Assembly: GCF_004345785.1 (NCBI RefSeq)
Contig: NZ_SLXI01000001.1
Coordinates: forward strand, 310,001-374,000
DNA from: Bisgaardia hudsonensis
Lineage (GTDB): Bacteria; Pseudomonadota; Gammaproteobacteria; Enterobacterales; Pasteurellaceae
Length of the DNA: 64,000 bases
Reading direction: 5' to 3'
Shown here: positions 1 to 8,259 of the stretch, piece by piece
How the letters are laid out: every line of letters begins with the position of its first letter
Position numbering within the stretch: the stretch's first letter is position 1
The notes under the pieces: generated by a model
Seen by the model: only the letters and a program-made list of their open reading frames with translations
Told to the model about the DNA's origin: nothing
Database searches by the model: none
Program-made: the position numbers and the translations under genes

Positions 1-668
1 CTCAATGGATTTGTCTTTTGGTCTTTATTAAAGGTGAAATCTGTAATGGGCAAAGGGCAAGGCTTATAAATATTAATTTATATTTTCTTATTTATTGGAC
101 CGTTTGGCTGATCTTGAGTGTATTTTCCAATTATCACTATATTTTAACTGATATTGTTAGTTTATGTGGTATTGCAACAATAATTGCAATCTGGCAACAA
201 CCAACAGATCCTCAAATGAGGAAGTCAATTTTAGTTATTGGTGTACTATTAGCTGGATTAGCTACCATTACTTCATTATTTATATTTATTGAATTACCTA
301 TATTTTATGGAATATATTATAATGTTTTTGCTCAAATTTTAACGGGTATTATTTTAGCAAATTTAATGTTAGTGATTTCAAAAAATCGTTTACAGGGGTT
401 TATTTCTTTATTATCTATTGCAATAATCATTGGCTTACTTGTAAATGCAGTATTTATATTAGGTATGCTTGGATATGCATACATTAATAACTTTAATTTT
501 ATTAATGAATTTGCTTGGGTCGTTTATTTCTTATTTCATTTAATGATAGCTTGTATTGTAGGAATGCATATTTTCAAAGGTATTAGATTAGAATACTTAA
601 CATTAATCATTTTACTGTTTATTAGTGCTAATTTACCTATTTGGGGGATTTTTTCTTCGATTAAGTAG
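1..668 (+). CDS. Polytopic membrane protein, 5' end missing
   Basis: I do not recognise this protein. The reading frame is open from the first bases of the window, so the true start probably lies upstream; a TTG at 18 is only an internal possibility and has no clear ribosome binding site. At least 216 residues are visible, and they are mostly hydrophobic. About seven membrane-spanning stretches can be read, separated by very short polar loops, and no soluble domain is present. The protein therefore sits in the inner membrane. No catalytic or transport motif is obvious. It ends 285 bases before the convergent lipoprotein gene. The membrane location is well supported; the function is unknown. 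Confidence 0.6.
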   Translation, partial: QWICLLVFIKGEICNGQRARLININLYFLIYWTVWLILSVFSNYHYILTDIVSLCGIATIIAIWQQPTDPQMRKSILVIGVLLAGLATITSLFIFIELPIFYGIYYNVFAQILTGIILANLMLVISKNRLQGFISLLSIAIIIGLLVNAVFILGMLGYAYINNFNFINEFAWVVYFLFHLMIACIVGMHIFKGIRLEYLTLIILLFISANLPIWGIFSSIK

Positions 669-952
669 TCTATATAAAAAAGCATTCAATATATTGTCCT
701 TTTAACCAATCATTTATGATCATAGATTGTATTATTTTGCAGTATGTTAGCGTAATTATAAAAATTATTCTGTTTTTTAGTAGATAAATTGTTAAAAAGT
801 AATGTTTTTATTATATATCAATTAATTTTTTGAGGTATAGCTGTAAATTTCTTAGAAGAATTAGAAGAGATAGTTTTGAGGTGATGGGGGAAATCTCTTC
901 AGCGATTAGAATTAACGCTGACCACTGAGGAGATTTATATTTAGATCTTAAA
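669..952. other. Intergenic region between convergent genes, imperfect hairpin
   Basis: This stretch is AT-rich and holds no credible gene. At 891-936 there is a two-part inverted repeat: AAATCTC pairs with GAGATTT, and inside it CAGCG pairs with CGCTG. No clear T-run follows on either strand, so a terminator role is uncertain. Confidence 0.4.
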
Positions 953-1492
953 CTATTTATTTTTAGAAAAAGCTTTTTCTATATCTTCAGGAGTTGTAAT
1001 AACAAGCTTTGAATCATCCGCAAATATTATTTTTCCTGCTAATGTTTTTGATTTAAGTTCAGTTTTTGGATTCAAAATCAATTTTCTTACATTTTCAGGA
1101 TAATGAATTGCTAATTTAGTTAATGTAATTTTTTCGGAAGAATTTGCTTGTAATGTTTTTTCGAATACTGCGGGAACATTTGTAATATCAATAATAGTTG
1201 ATTCGGCGGTTAAAATATTAAACCACTGGATTTCTTTTATTGCTTTATTACTAATATTTTCCAACGTATAGGCAAAAGAAACAAAATCGTTACCTTTTTC
1301 ATCTTTTCCTATAAAACGTTGTTCTGGAAGAATCCTTACGGTCATGTTAAAAAGTTGAAGTGCTTGGTCTTTTACTCCTTGAGATTGAACTGGTAAATTT
1401 TGTTGTTTCTGACTATCTTTATCATAACAAGCAGTAAGTAAAGTAGCACAAGCAATTAGTGTAGTTGATAAAATTGTTTTTGTTAATTTCAT
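953..1492 (-). CDS. Putative lipoprotein, unknown function
   Basis: The protein has 179 residues. It opens with a typical lipoprotein signal: lysines at the N-terminus, a hydrophobic core and a lipobox LLTAC with the cysteine near residue 22, followed by a polar linker rich in Gln and Ser. The mature part (about residues 45-175) has alternating beta-type patterning and no recognisable active site, suggesting a small beta-sandwich. It is expected to be lipid-anchored in the periplasm or outer membrane. The gene stands alone, divergent from ratA across about 250 bp that presumably contains both promoters. I do not recognise a named family. Confidence 0.65.
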   Translation of the reverse strand: MKLTKTILSTTLIACATLLTACYDKDSQKQQNLPVQSQGVKDQALQLFNMTVRILPEQRFIGKDEKGNDFVSFAYTLENISNKAIKEIQWFNILTAESTIIDITNVPAVFEKTLQANSSEKITLTKLAIHYPENVRKLILNPKTELKSKTLAGKIIFADDSKLVITTPEDIEKAFSKNK

Positions 1493-1740
1493 AAATAATG
1501 ACTCTTTTGAATATTGTTAATAATTTAGTCCTTATGACAATAGATAATGATAGAAAATATTTGATACAAGGTCAAATAAAATACTTATATTGAGAGGTGC
1601 TTTACATTAGATATACTTTTGATGGTAAAGTCTAGTTATTTATATATTTTTTAGAAAATAATAATTTTTTTAATACACAAACTACTATTTTAGTTATACT
1701 ATCAATTAGTTAATAAAATTTATAAACAGAATGCAAAATT

Positions 1741-2169
1741 ATGCTAAAAATCAACCAATCTTCTTTAGTTTCTTATAGTGCTGATAAAATGTACGAATTA
1801 GTTAACGATTATGAAAAATACCCTGAATTTGTGCCAGGTTGTATTGCGAGTAGTACGATAAATAAAACTGATTCAGAGCTTATCGCAGAGCTTGTAATTA
1901 AGAAAGTAGGTATTTCTCAATCTTTTACTACTCATAACAAAATGAAAGAGAATACCTCAATTACAATGCAGTTAGTTAAAGGTCCTTTTAAATATTTACA
2001 AGGTCAATGGTTATTTGAGGAAATAGATGAATATTGTTGTCGTATTAGTTTAGAGCTAGAGTTTGAATTTTCTAACCCTATTATTGATGTTACATTTAGG
2101 AAAATTTTTACTGATTTAACGAGCAAGATGATTGAGGCATTTAAACAGAGAGCAAAAGATGTGTATTAA
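1741..2169 (+). CDS. ratA: RatA-like / Coq10-type START-domain protein
   Basis: The 142-residue protein is a single SRPBCC (START-like) domain, the full length of the RatA/Coq10 family. The family signature is visible: an N-terminal VSYSADKMYELVNDYEKYPEF segment shape (residues 10-30), where a hydrophobic ligand pocket is entered, and a C-terminal helix with FTDLTSKMIEAFKQRA. In E. coli the homologue was described as a toxin blocking 70S ribosome assembly, while Coq10 homologues bind ubiquinone; which role holds here cannot be read from sequence. It is followed 26 bp later by rnfH, the usual partner gene (also called ratB), consistent with a conserved pair. Confidence 0.85.
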   Translation: MLKINQSSLVSYSADKMYELVNDYEKYPEFVPGCIASSTINKTDSELIAELVIKKVGISQSFTTHNKMKENTSITMQLVKGPFKYLQGQWLFEEIDEYCCRISLELEFEFSNPIIDVTFRKIFTDLTSKMIEAFKQRAKDVY

Positions 2170-2195
2170 TCGACTAAGTAAAAAGGAATTCAATT

Positions 2196-2573
2196 GTGGC
2201 AAAAATTAATATTGAAATTGCTTATGCTTATCCTGACCATTTCTATTTGAAATCATTTAAAGTAGAAGAGGGGACAATGATTCAACATGCGATTTTACAA
2301 TCCGGAATTTTAGCTCAATTTACGGAAATTGATTTGCGAGAAAATAAGGTAGGTATTTTTAGTCGTCCAGCTAAGTTGACTGATTTGCTTCAAGAAGGGG
2401 ATCGCATAGAAATTTATCGCCCTTTACTTGCGGATCCGAAAGAAATTCGTCGTAAACGAGCTTTAGAGCAACAGCAAAAACAAAAAGAACAAGAAAATAT
2501 TAAAAGAGCAGATAAAAAATTAGAGAAAGATCTACAAAGAAAATCTTTAAAAAAGGAATTGAATAATGACTAA
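2196..2573 (+). CDS. rnfH: RnfH/RatB family ubiquitin-fold protein
   Basis: The first 90 or so residues match the RnfH family: a small beta-grasp domain with the motif GDRIEIYRPLLADPKE before the end, as in homologues. Translation starts at GTG (2196), preceded by AAAAGGAAT. The protein is 125 residues, longer than usual, because of a Lys/Glu/Gln-rich tail of about 35 residues (residues 90-125) that is probably helical and disordered. The function is not established; it is almost always next to ratA. Its 3' end overlaps roxA by 8 bp, so translational coupling is likely. Confidence 0.85.
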   Translation: MAKINIEIAYAYPDHFYLKSFKVEEGTMIQHAILQSGILAQFTEIDLRENKVGIFSRPAKLTDLLQEGDRIEIYRPLLADPKEIRRKRALEQQQKQKEQENIKRADKKLEKDLQRKSLKKELNND

Positions 2574-3768
2574 ATTTTGTTTACCGGATCATATTACACC
2601 AGAAATATTTTTGCGTGATTATTGGCAGAAAAAACCTTTATTTATTAAAAATGGGCTTCCTCAAATTGTTGGATTGTTTGAACCTGATGATATTATTGAA
2701 TTATCACAGTCTGAAGATGTAACATCAAGATTGCTTAAACAGATTTCAGAAGATAAATGGACTTTAAAAATAAGTCCTTTAAATAAAAAGGATTTTCGTG
2801 ATTTACCTAAGAAATGGTCTGTTCTTGTTCAAAATATGGAACAATGGTCAACTGAATTAGGCGAGTTATGGAATGCCTTTGGATTTATTCCACAATGGCA
2901 ACGGGACGATATTATGGTGTCATATGCACCAAAAGGTGGTTCAGTAGGAAAGCATTATGATGAGTATGATGTTTTTCTTGTACAGGGTTATGGACACCGA
3001 CGTTGGCAATTAGGAAAGTGGTGTGATCCTAGCACTTCATTTAAAGAAAATCAGCCAATACGTATTTTTGATGATATGGGTGATATTATATTTGATGAAA
3101 TAATGGAACCTGGAGATATTTTATATGTACCGTCCCGTTTATCTCATTATGGCATTGCTCAAGATGATTGTTTAACATTTTCATTTGGGTTGCGCTATCC
3201 TAATTTATCTTCTTTATTAGAAAATATCAGCGATATTTTTACCCATCAGAATTCTCATGTTGACTTGAACTCATTTAATATACCTTTACGATTGACTCCT
3301 AATCCCCAAGATACGGGTATGTTAAGTGAAAGTATGATTAGCCTGATGAAAAAGCAGTTATTATCACGATTAATTGAATCTTCGGAATTTGATCAGCTAT
3401 TTTCTCAAGTTGTTGCAAAAACGGTTAGTAGTCGGCGTTACGAAGTTTTACCAACAAATGAAATGGTTGATATTGATGAAGTTCGTTTTATGTTAGAAAA
3501 AGATAATATGATCCTAAAACAAGATAATAATTGTAAGTTGCTATATAGGGAACAACCTTTAGAAATTTATGCAAATGGTGAGTTATTAGATGAACTTAAT
3601 CCTTTAGAGTCCGAAATATTGAAAAGATTGTCTAATGGTGAAACGATTTCTTTTGAGGATTTAAATAAACTGGCTTTAGATACAGAAGATCAAGAAACAA
3701 CAATCGCATTATTATTAGACAGTATTTGTAATTGGATTGATGATGGCTGGGTTTTATTAGATGAGTGA
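2566..3768 (+). CDS. roxA: Ribosomal protein L16 arginine 3-hydroxylase (JmjC-type oxygenase)
   Basis: This 400-residue protein belongs to the YcfD/RoxA family of 2-oxoglutarate and Fe(II) dependent oxygenases that hydroxylate an arginine of ribosomal protein L16. The iron-binding triad can be read: H130 and D132 in the stretch KHYDEYD, and H194 in LSHYG. The cupin core (about 90-210) is followed by a dimerisation part and a C-terminal winged-helix region, as in the family, and length agrees. The start overlaps rnfH by 8 bp and the end overlaps xseA by 8 bp, so the genes form one tight unit. Fe(II) and oxygen dependence is family knowledge. Confidence 0.88.
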   Translation: MTKFCLPDHITPEIFLRDYWQKKPLFIKNGLPQIVGLFEPDDIIELSQSEDVTSRLLKQISEDKWTLKISPLNKKDFRDLPKKWSVLVQNMEQWSTELGELWNAFGFIPQWQRDDIMVSYAPKGGSVGKHYDEYDVFLVQGYGHRRWQLGKWCDPSTSFKENQPIRIFDDMGDIIFDEIMEPGDILYVPSRLSHYGIAQDDCLTFSFGLRYPNLSSLLENISDIFTHQNSHVDLNSFNIPLRLTPNPQDTGMLSESMISLMKKQLLSRLIESSEFDQLFSQVVAKTVSSRRYEVLPTNEMVDIDEVRFMLEKDNMILKQDNNCKLLYREQPLEIYANGELLDELNPLESEILKRLSNGETISFEDLNKLALDTEDQETTIALLLDSICNWIDDGWVLLDE

Positions 3769-5167
3769 ACAACTAATTTATTCTGTAACGCAACTGAATC
3801 AGTCTGCAAAAAGAATGTTGGAAACGCAATTCGGGTTGGTTTGGTTGACGGGAGAAATTTCTAATTTTACTCAACCAGTTTCAGGGCATTGGTATTTAAC
3901 TTTAAAGGATGAAAACTCACAAGTGCGTTGTGCGATGTTTCGTATGAAAAATGCTAGGGTACTTTTTCAACCTAAAAATGGTATGCAAGTCTTAGTAAGA
4001 GCTAATGTGAGTTTGTATGAAGCAAGAGGCGATTATCAACTGATAATCGAAAGTATGCAAACCGCAGGGGAAGGCCTATTACAACAGAAATTTGATGCGC
4101 TAAAAATGAAGTTAGCGAGTGAAGGATTATTTGCACAAAATTTGAAAAAAAAACTACCGCACTTTGTAAAAAAAGTAGGTATTGTTACCTCTAAAACAGG
4201 GGCTGCGTTACAGGATATTTTAAATATTTTAAAAAGACGGGATCCCACGTTAGAAATTATTATTTACCCTACTTCAGTTCAAGGAAAAGAAGCTACAGCA
4301 GAAATAGTACAGATGATCGAATTAGCAAATCAACGTGAAGAGGTTGATGTATTGATTGTTGGACGCGGTGGTGGCTCTTTAGAGGATTTATGGTGCTTTA
4401 ATGAAGAAAGTGTTGCCAGAGCAATATATAATTCTTTTTTACCTATTGTGAGTGCAGTTGGGCATGAAACAGACATTACTATTGCTGATTTTGTGGCAGA
4501 TATGAGAGCTCCTACACCTTCGGCTGCTGCTGAATTGGTTAGCCGAGATAAAAAGGAATTATCGCAACAAATAGTCTATTATCAACAACGTTTAGAAATG
4601 GCGTTAGATCGTATTTTTAATCATAAATTACAAGATTTAAAACAAATCCGATTACGTTTACAAAATCAGCATCCTTTGCGACAGTTACGTTTCCAACAAG
4701 ATTATATGCAACAACTTACCTATCGTTTGAATACGGCTATCAAATATTTATTAGAGAAAGAAAATTATCAATTTACTACGTTAAATGAACGGTTATTGAA
4801 AAATCCTTTACAATATCGATTACAGAAAAATAAACATAAGATTGAAATACAGCAAGAGCGATTATATAAAATACCGTTGTTTTACTTTATTCAACAACAA
4901 CGACAATATTTATTACAATCAAAAATACGATTAAACACATTAGTTAAAAATAAGATTGATAAAGAACAATATACTTTGTCTAAATTATGTGCAAATTTAG
5001 ATGGCTTAAGTCCATTAAAAATACTGTCCAGAGGATATGCTATTGCCGAAACTAAAAAGGGGATTATTATACGCAATATTAATCAAGTTAATGCGAATGA
5101 AACAATAAGAACTATTATTTCTGATGGGATAATTATTAGTAAAATAGACGAAATTAGACAGAGATAA
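3761..5167 (+). CDS. xseA: Exodeoxyribonuclease VII large subunit
   Basis: XseA is the catalytic large subunit of exonuclease VII, which degrades single-stranded DNA to oligonucleotides together with several XseB subunits. The 468-residue protein has the N-terminal OB-fold (residues 1-100, with VWLTGEISNFTQPVSGHWY), the nuclease core with GRGGGSLEDLWCFNEE and SAVGHETDITIADFVAD at about 205-250, and a long coiled-coil region rich in Gln and Leu. Length is normal. The start overlaps roxA by 8 bp. No xseB is next to it. An uptake signal lies inside the gene at 4156-4164. Confidence 0.95.
   Translation: MSEQLIYSVTQLNQSAKRMLETQFGLVWLTGEISNFTQPVSGHWYLTLKDENSQVRCAMFRMKNARVLFQPKNGMQVLVRANVSLYEARGDYQLIIESMQTAGEGLLQQKFDALKMKLASEGLFAQNLKKKLPHFVKKVGIVTSKTGAALQDILNILKRRDPTLEIIIYPTSVQGKEATAEIVQMIELANQREEVDVLIVGRGGGSLEDLWCFNEESVARAIYNSFLPIVSAVGHETDITIADFVADMRAPTPSAAAELVSRDKKELSQQIVYYQQRLEMALDRIFNHKLQDLKQIRLRLQNQHPLRQLRFQQDYMQQLTYRLNTAIKYLLEKENYQFTTLNERLLKNPLQYRLQKNKHKIEIQQERLYKIPLFYFIQQQRQYLLQSKIRLNTLVKNKIDKEQYTLSKLCANLDGLSPLKILSRGYAIAETKKGIIIRNINQVNANETIRTIISDGIIISKIDEIRQR
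4156..4164 (-). repeat. DNA uptake signal (USS), reverse orientation
   Basis: Perfect 9-base Hin-type uptake word, read as ACCGCACTT on this strand, inside xseA and followed by a TTTGTAAAAA-like AT tract. Confidence 0.8.
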
Positions 5168-5283
5168 CAAGATTGTATTGAGCTTTGCTACAGGATATTC
5201 GTCGAGGAGTTATTCATAGAAAGTTTAAAAGAGTTGTGATATAGTCGCTACCAAAATATTATGGAAAAAATAATTCAAATATA

Positions 5284-6003
5284 ATGATAGAATTAGATAC
5301 AAATAATATCCCTAAGCATGTTGCGATTATTATGGATGGTAATGGTCGCTGGGCGAAGAAGAAAGGAAAAATGCGTATATTTGGGCATAGAAATGCCTTA
5401 AATGCTGTACGAGAAGCAGTTTCTTATGCTCGAAAAATTAATATTGAAGTGCTAACACTGTACGCATTTAGTAGTGAGAATTGGAAAAGACCCGCTCAAG
5501 AAGTTGCAGGGTTGATGACTTTGTTTATGCAAGCCTTAGAAAAGGAAGCAAAAGAATTAAATAGCAATGGAATTAAGCTAAATATTTTAGGGAATAAATC
5601 TCAATTTAGTGATAATTTACAAGTAAAAATTACGCAAGTTGAAGAATTAACGAAAAATAATACAAAATTAATATTAAATATTGCCGCTAATTATGGTGGT
5701 ATGTGGGATATTACTCAAGCGACAAAACAAATTGCTACAGAGGTAAAAGAAAATAAGATATTAGTCTCTGATATTAATGAAAGTTTATTGCAACAGTATT
5801 TATGCACACAACAACAGCCTAATGTTGATTTACTGATAAGAACAAGTGGTGAGCAAAGAATTAGTAATTTTTTATTGTGGCAAATCGCTTATGCTGAATT
5901 ATATTTTTCAGAGGTGTTATGGCCAGATTTCAATGAACGAGAGTTTAGTCAAGCGGTGCTGGCATATCAACAACGAGAACGTCGTTTTGGCTGCTCAGAG
6001 TAA
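5284..6003 (+). CDS. uppS: Undecaprenyl diphosphate synthase (cis-prenyltransferase)
   Basis: UppS condenses isopentenyl diphosphate onto farnesyl diphosphate to make the C55 carrier lipid for peptidoglycan and O-antigen units. The signature regions are present: HVAIIMDGNGRWAKKKGK with catalytic D18, the FSSENWKRP segment near residue 65, and the C-terminal LLIRTSGEQRISNFLLWQ with WPDF, which forms the diphosphate site. The length of 239 is normal. A 116-bp gap separates it from xseA, which may hold the promoter of the envelope block. The usual frr-dxr genes of many gamma-proteobacteria are not upstream here. Only 17 bp separate it from cdsA. Confidence 0.96.
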   Translation: MIELDTNNIPKHVAIIMDGNGRWAKKKGKMRIFGHRNALNAVREAVSYARKINIEVLTLYAFSSENWKRPAQEVAGLMTLFMQALEKEAKELNSNGIKLNILGNKSQFSDNLQVKITQVEELTKNNTKLILNIAANYGGMWDITQATKQIATEVKENKILVSDINESLLQQYLCTQQQPNVDLLIRTSGEQRISNFLLWQIAYAELYFSEVLWPDFNEREFSQAVLAYQQRERRFGCSE

Positions 6004-6020
6004 TAAGTAAAGGAGTTTTT

Positions 6021-6884
6021 ATGCTTAAAGAGAGAATATTTTCAGCAATTATTTTAATTATCACAGTATTAGTTGCTTTATTGCTGTTTTCTCCTTTTTA
6101 TTTTGCATTATGCGTTGGAGCTATTGTTACCTTAGCTGTATGGGAGTGGACTCAATTTGTTCAGGTAAAAACTGGTATTTTTCGCTTTTTAATTAGTGGA
6201 TTAGTTGGCGCTTTCCTTTTTCTTTGGTTATTTGGTGACATACAATATTTGAATGCTGGACGGGTTTTTATTGATTATGCTCAACCTTTACTACTTGCAT
6301 CTATCATTTGGTGGAGCATAGCATTTTTATTTGTGATAACTTATCCACGAACAGCAAAAATTTGGAATAAATCTGTTATTTTACAGATCGTATTTGCATT
6401 TTTGACATTAATTCCTTTTCTCATTGGTGTGTTACATCTACGTCTAGATAATTATACTGAAGATCATTATCATGGTGTTTTATTATTACTTTATGTTTGT
6501 ATTTTAGTTTGGTCGGCAGATTCTGGCGCATATTTTGTTGGTCGCCAATTTGGAAAGCATAAGCTTGCTCCAAAGGTTTCACCTGGAAAAACCTGGCAAG
6601 GTGCTATTGGTGGATTGGTTACGGCTGGAATTATTGCAACTATATTTATTCAATTTACATCAGAAACATTATTCTCAATTTCAACCTCCTCATTTATTTT
6701 ACTTTCTATCTTTACGGTGGCTATTTCAATTTTAGGTGATTTGACTGAGAGTATGTTTAAACGAGAAGCAGGAATTAAAGATAGTAGTCAATTAATACCA
6801 GGTCATGGTGGGGTTTTAGATCGCATTGATAGCTTAGTTGCGGCAATACCATTTTTTACATATTTTTATTTCTATGTTTTTTAA
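6021..6884 (+). CDS. cdsA: Phosphatidate cytidylyltransferase (CDP-diacylglycerol synthase)
   Basis: CdsA makes CDP-diacylglycerol from phosphatidic acid and CTP in the inner membrane, the branch point to all phospholipids. The 287-residue protein has about eight membrane segments, and the family signature is near the C-terminus: SMFKREAGIKDSS followed by PGHGGVLDRIDS, with the metal-binding Asp residues. A good Shine-Dalgarno (AAGGAG) precedes the ATG. It lies between uppS and rseP in the common order of the envelope operon. A second, divergent paralogue is encoded at 18877-19806. Confidence 0.95.
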   Translation: MLKERIFSAIILIITVLVALLLFSPFYFALCVGAIVTLAVWEWTQFVQVKTGIFRFLISGLVGAFLFLWLFGDIQYLNAGRVFIDYAQPLLLASIIWWSIAFLFVITYPRTAKIWNKSVILQIVFAFLTLIPFLIGVLHLRLDNYTEDHYHGVLLLLYVCILVWSADSGAYFVGRQFGKHKLAPKVSPGKTWQGAIGGLVTAGIIATIFIQFTSETLFSISTSSFILLSIFTVAISILGDLTESMFKREAGIKDSSQLIPGHGGVLDRIDSLVAAIPFFTYFYFYVF

Positions 6885-6895
6885 GGCTATATAAT

Positions 6896-8224
6896 ATGTC
6901 GTTTTTTTGGTCTTTAGGCTCTTTTATCATCGTTATTGGTGTGCTTATTGCCGTACATGAGTTCGGTCATTTTTGGGTAGCAAGAAAGTGCGGTATAAAA
7001 GTACATCGTTTTTCATTGGGATTTGGTAAAGTTATCTGGTCTAAGGTTGATAGGCAAGGAACAGAATTTGCGATATCAATGATCCCGCTTGGGGGCTATG
7101 TAAAAATGCTTGATGAACGCTCAGAAATAGTTCCTGAACATTTAAAATCACAATCATTTAACAGTAAATCTGTTCTGCAACGAGCATTAGTGGTAAGTGC
7201 TGGGCCTATAGCTAATTTTATTTTTGCTATTATAGCTTATGTTGTTATTTATACTATTGGTATTCCAACGGTAAAGCCTGTAATTGCAGACATATCTGCC
7301 TCTTCGATCGCGGCACAAGCTCAACTTAAAAAAAATTTACAAATATTAGCAATTGATGGTACGTCTGTGTCTGATTGGGAAAGTATTAATATGCTTCTTG
7401 CTACGAAGATGAGAGAACCTCAAGTTATTTTTACAGTTGAAGAATTTGGTTCAGATATTGAACAAGAAAAAATATTAGATTTGACTAAATGGACATTTAA
7501 TCCTGAAAAAGAAACTGCATTTGAATCATTAGGTATCATTCCTGAGCGAACTAAAGTGGAAATGGTATTGTCTAAGGTACTAGATAATTCTCCGGCAGCA
7601 AAATCAGGCTTAAAAGTTGGCGATAAAATTTATCATAAAGATGGTTCATTAATAGTATGGCAAGAGTTTATTTCTCTTGTTCAACAAGGGGTTCCGATAA
7701 AATTAAAAGTTGAACGAGATGATTTGGTTTTATCAAAAATATTGGAGCCTGAGCAAAAGGATGGTAGATGGTTTGTTGGAATATCGCCAACAATACAATC
7801 TCTAAGTGATGAGTATCGAACAGAATTAAAATATGGTATTTTTGAATCATTGCAAAGAGCAGTTGAAAAAATATTTCAATTATCTTGGCTAACGATCAAA
7901 GTGATAGGTAAGTTACTTATAGGTGATTTATCATTAAATAATTTAAGTGGTCCTATTTCTATTGCGAAAGGTGCGGGTGTATCTTCTCAAATTGGATTAA
8001 CTTATTACTTAAGTTTTATGGCATTAATTAGTGTAAATTTAGGTATTATGAACTTATTACCATTACCGGTTTTAGATGGTGGACATTTACTATTTTTATT
8101 TATAGAAGCGATAAAAGGTAGACCATTATCGGAGAATATACAGGATTTAGCGTATAGAATTGGTGCAACTTTGCTATTGATGTTAACAGCATTTGCATTG
8201 TTTAATGATTTTTTACGTTTATAA
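6896..8224 (+). CDS. rseP: RIP metalloprotease RseP (site-2 protease)
   Basis: RseP cuts membrane-embedded substrates such as anti-sigma factor RseA after DegS, releasing sigma-E, and clears leftover signal peptides. The zinc motif HEFGH is at residues 21-25 in the first membrane helix; the second metal ligand motif LLPLPVLDGGH lies near residue 400. Between them are two PDZ-like domains (about 115-190 and 210-300). The 442-residue length matches the family. It starts 11 bp after cdsA and precedes bamA, the standard order that links protease and outer-membrane assembly. A USS lies inside the coding region at 6986-6994. Confidence 0.95.
   Translation: MSFFWSLGSFIIVIGVLIAVHEFGHFWVARKCGIKVHRFSLGFGKVIWSKVDRQGTEFAISMIPLGGYVKMLDERSEIVPEHLKSQSFNSKSVLQRALVVSAGPIANFIFAIIAYVVIYTIGIPTVKPVIADISASSIAAQAQLKKNLQILAIDGTSVSDWESINMLLATKMREPQVIFTVEEFGSDIEQEKILDLTKWTFNPEKETAFESLGIIPERTKVEMVLSKVLDNSPAAKSGLKVGDKIYHKDGSLIVWQEFISLVQQGVPIKLKVERDDLVLSKILEPEQKDGRWFVGISPTIQSLSDEYRTELKYGIFESLQRAVEKIFQLSWLTIKVIGKLLIGDLSLNNLSGPISIAKGAGVSSQIGLTYYLSFMALISVNLGIMNLLPLPVLDGGHLLFLFIEAIKGRPLSENIQDLAYRIGATLLLMLTAFALFNDFLRL
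6986..6994 (+). repeat. DNA uptake signal (USS)
   Basis: Perfect AAGTGCGGT followed by ATAAAAG, near the 5' end of rseP. Confidence 0.8.
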
Positions 8225-8259
8225 TCAGTTAATGTTTTTATTACAGGATTAAATTAACA

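Noticed and set aside
891-936. Inverted repeat before the lipoprotein gene as a small RNA
   Set aside because: No promoter or T-run could be supported; left as an unexplained hairpin.
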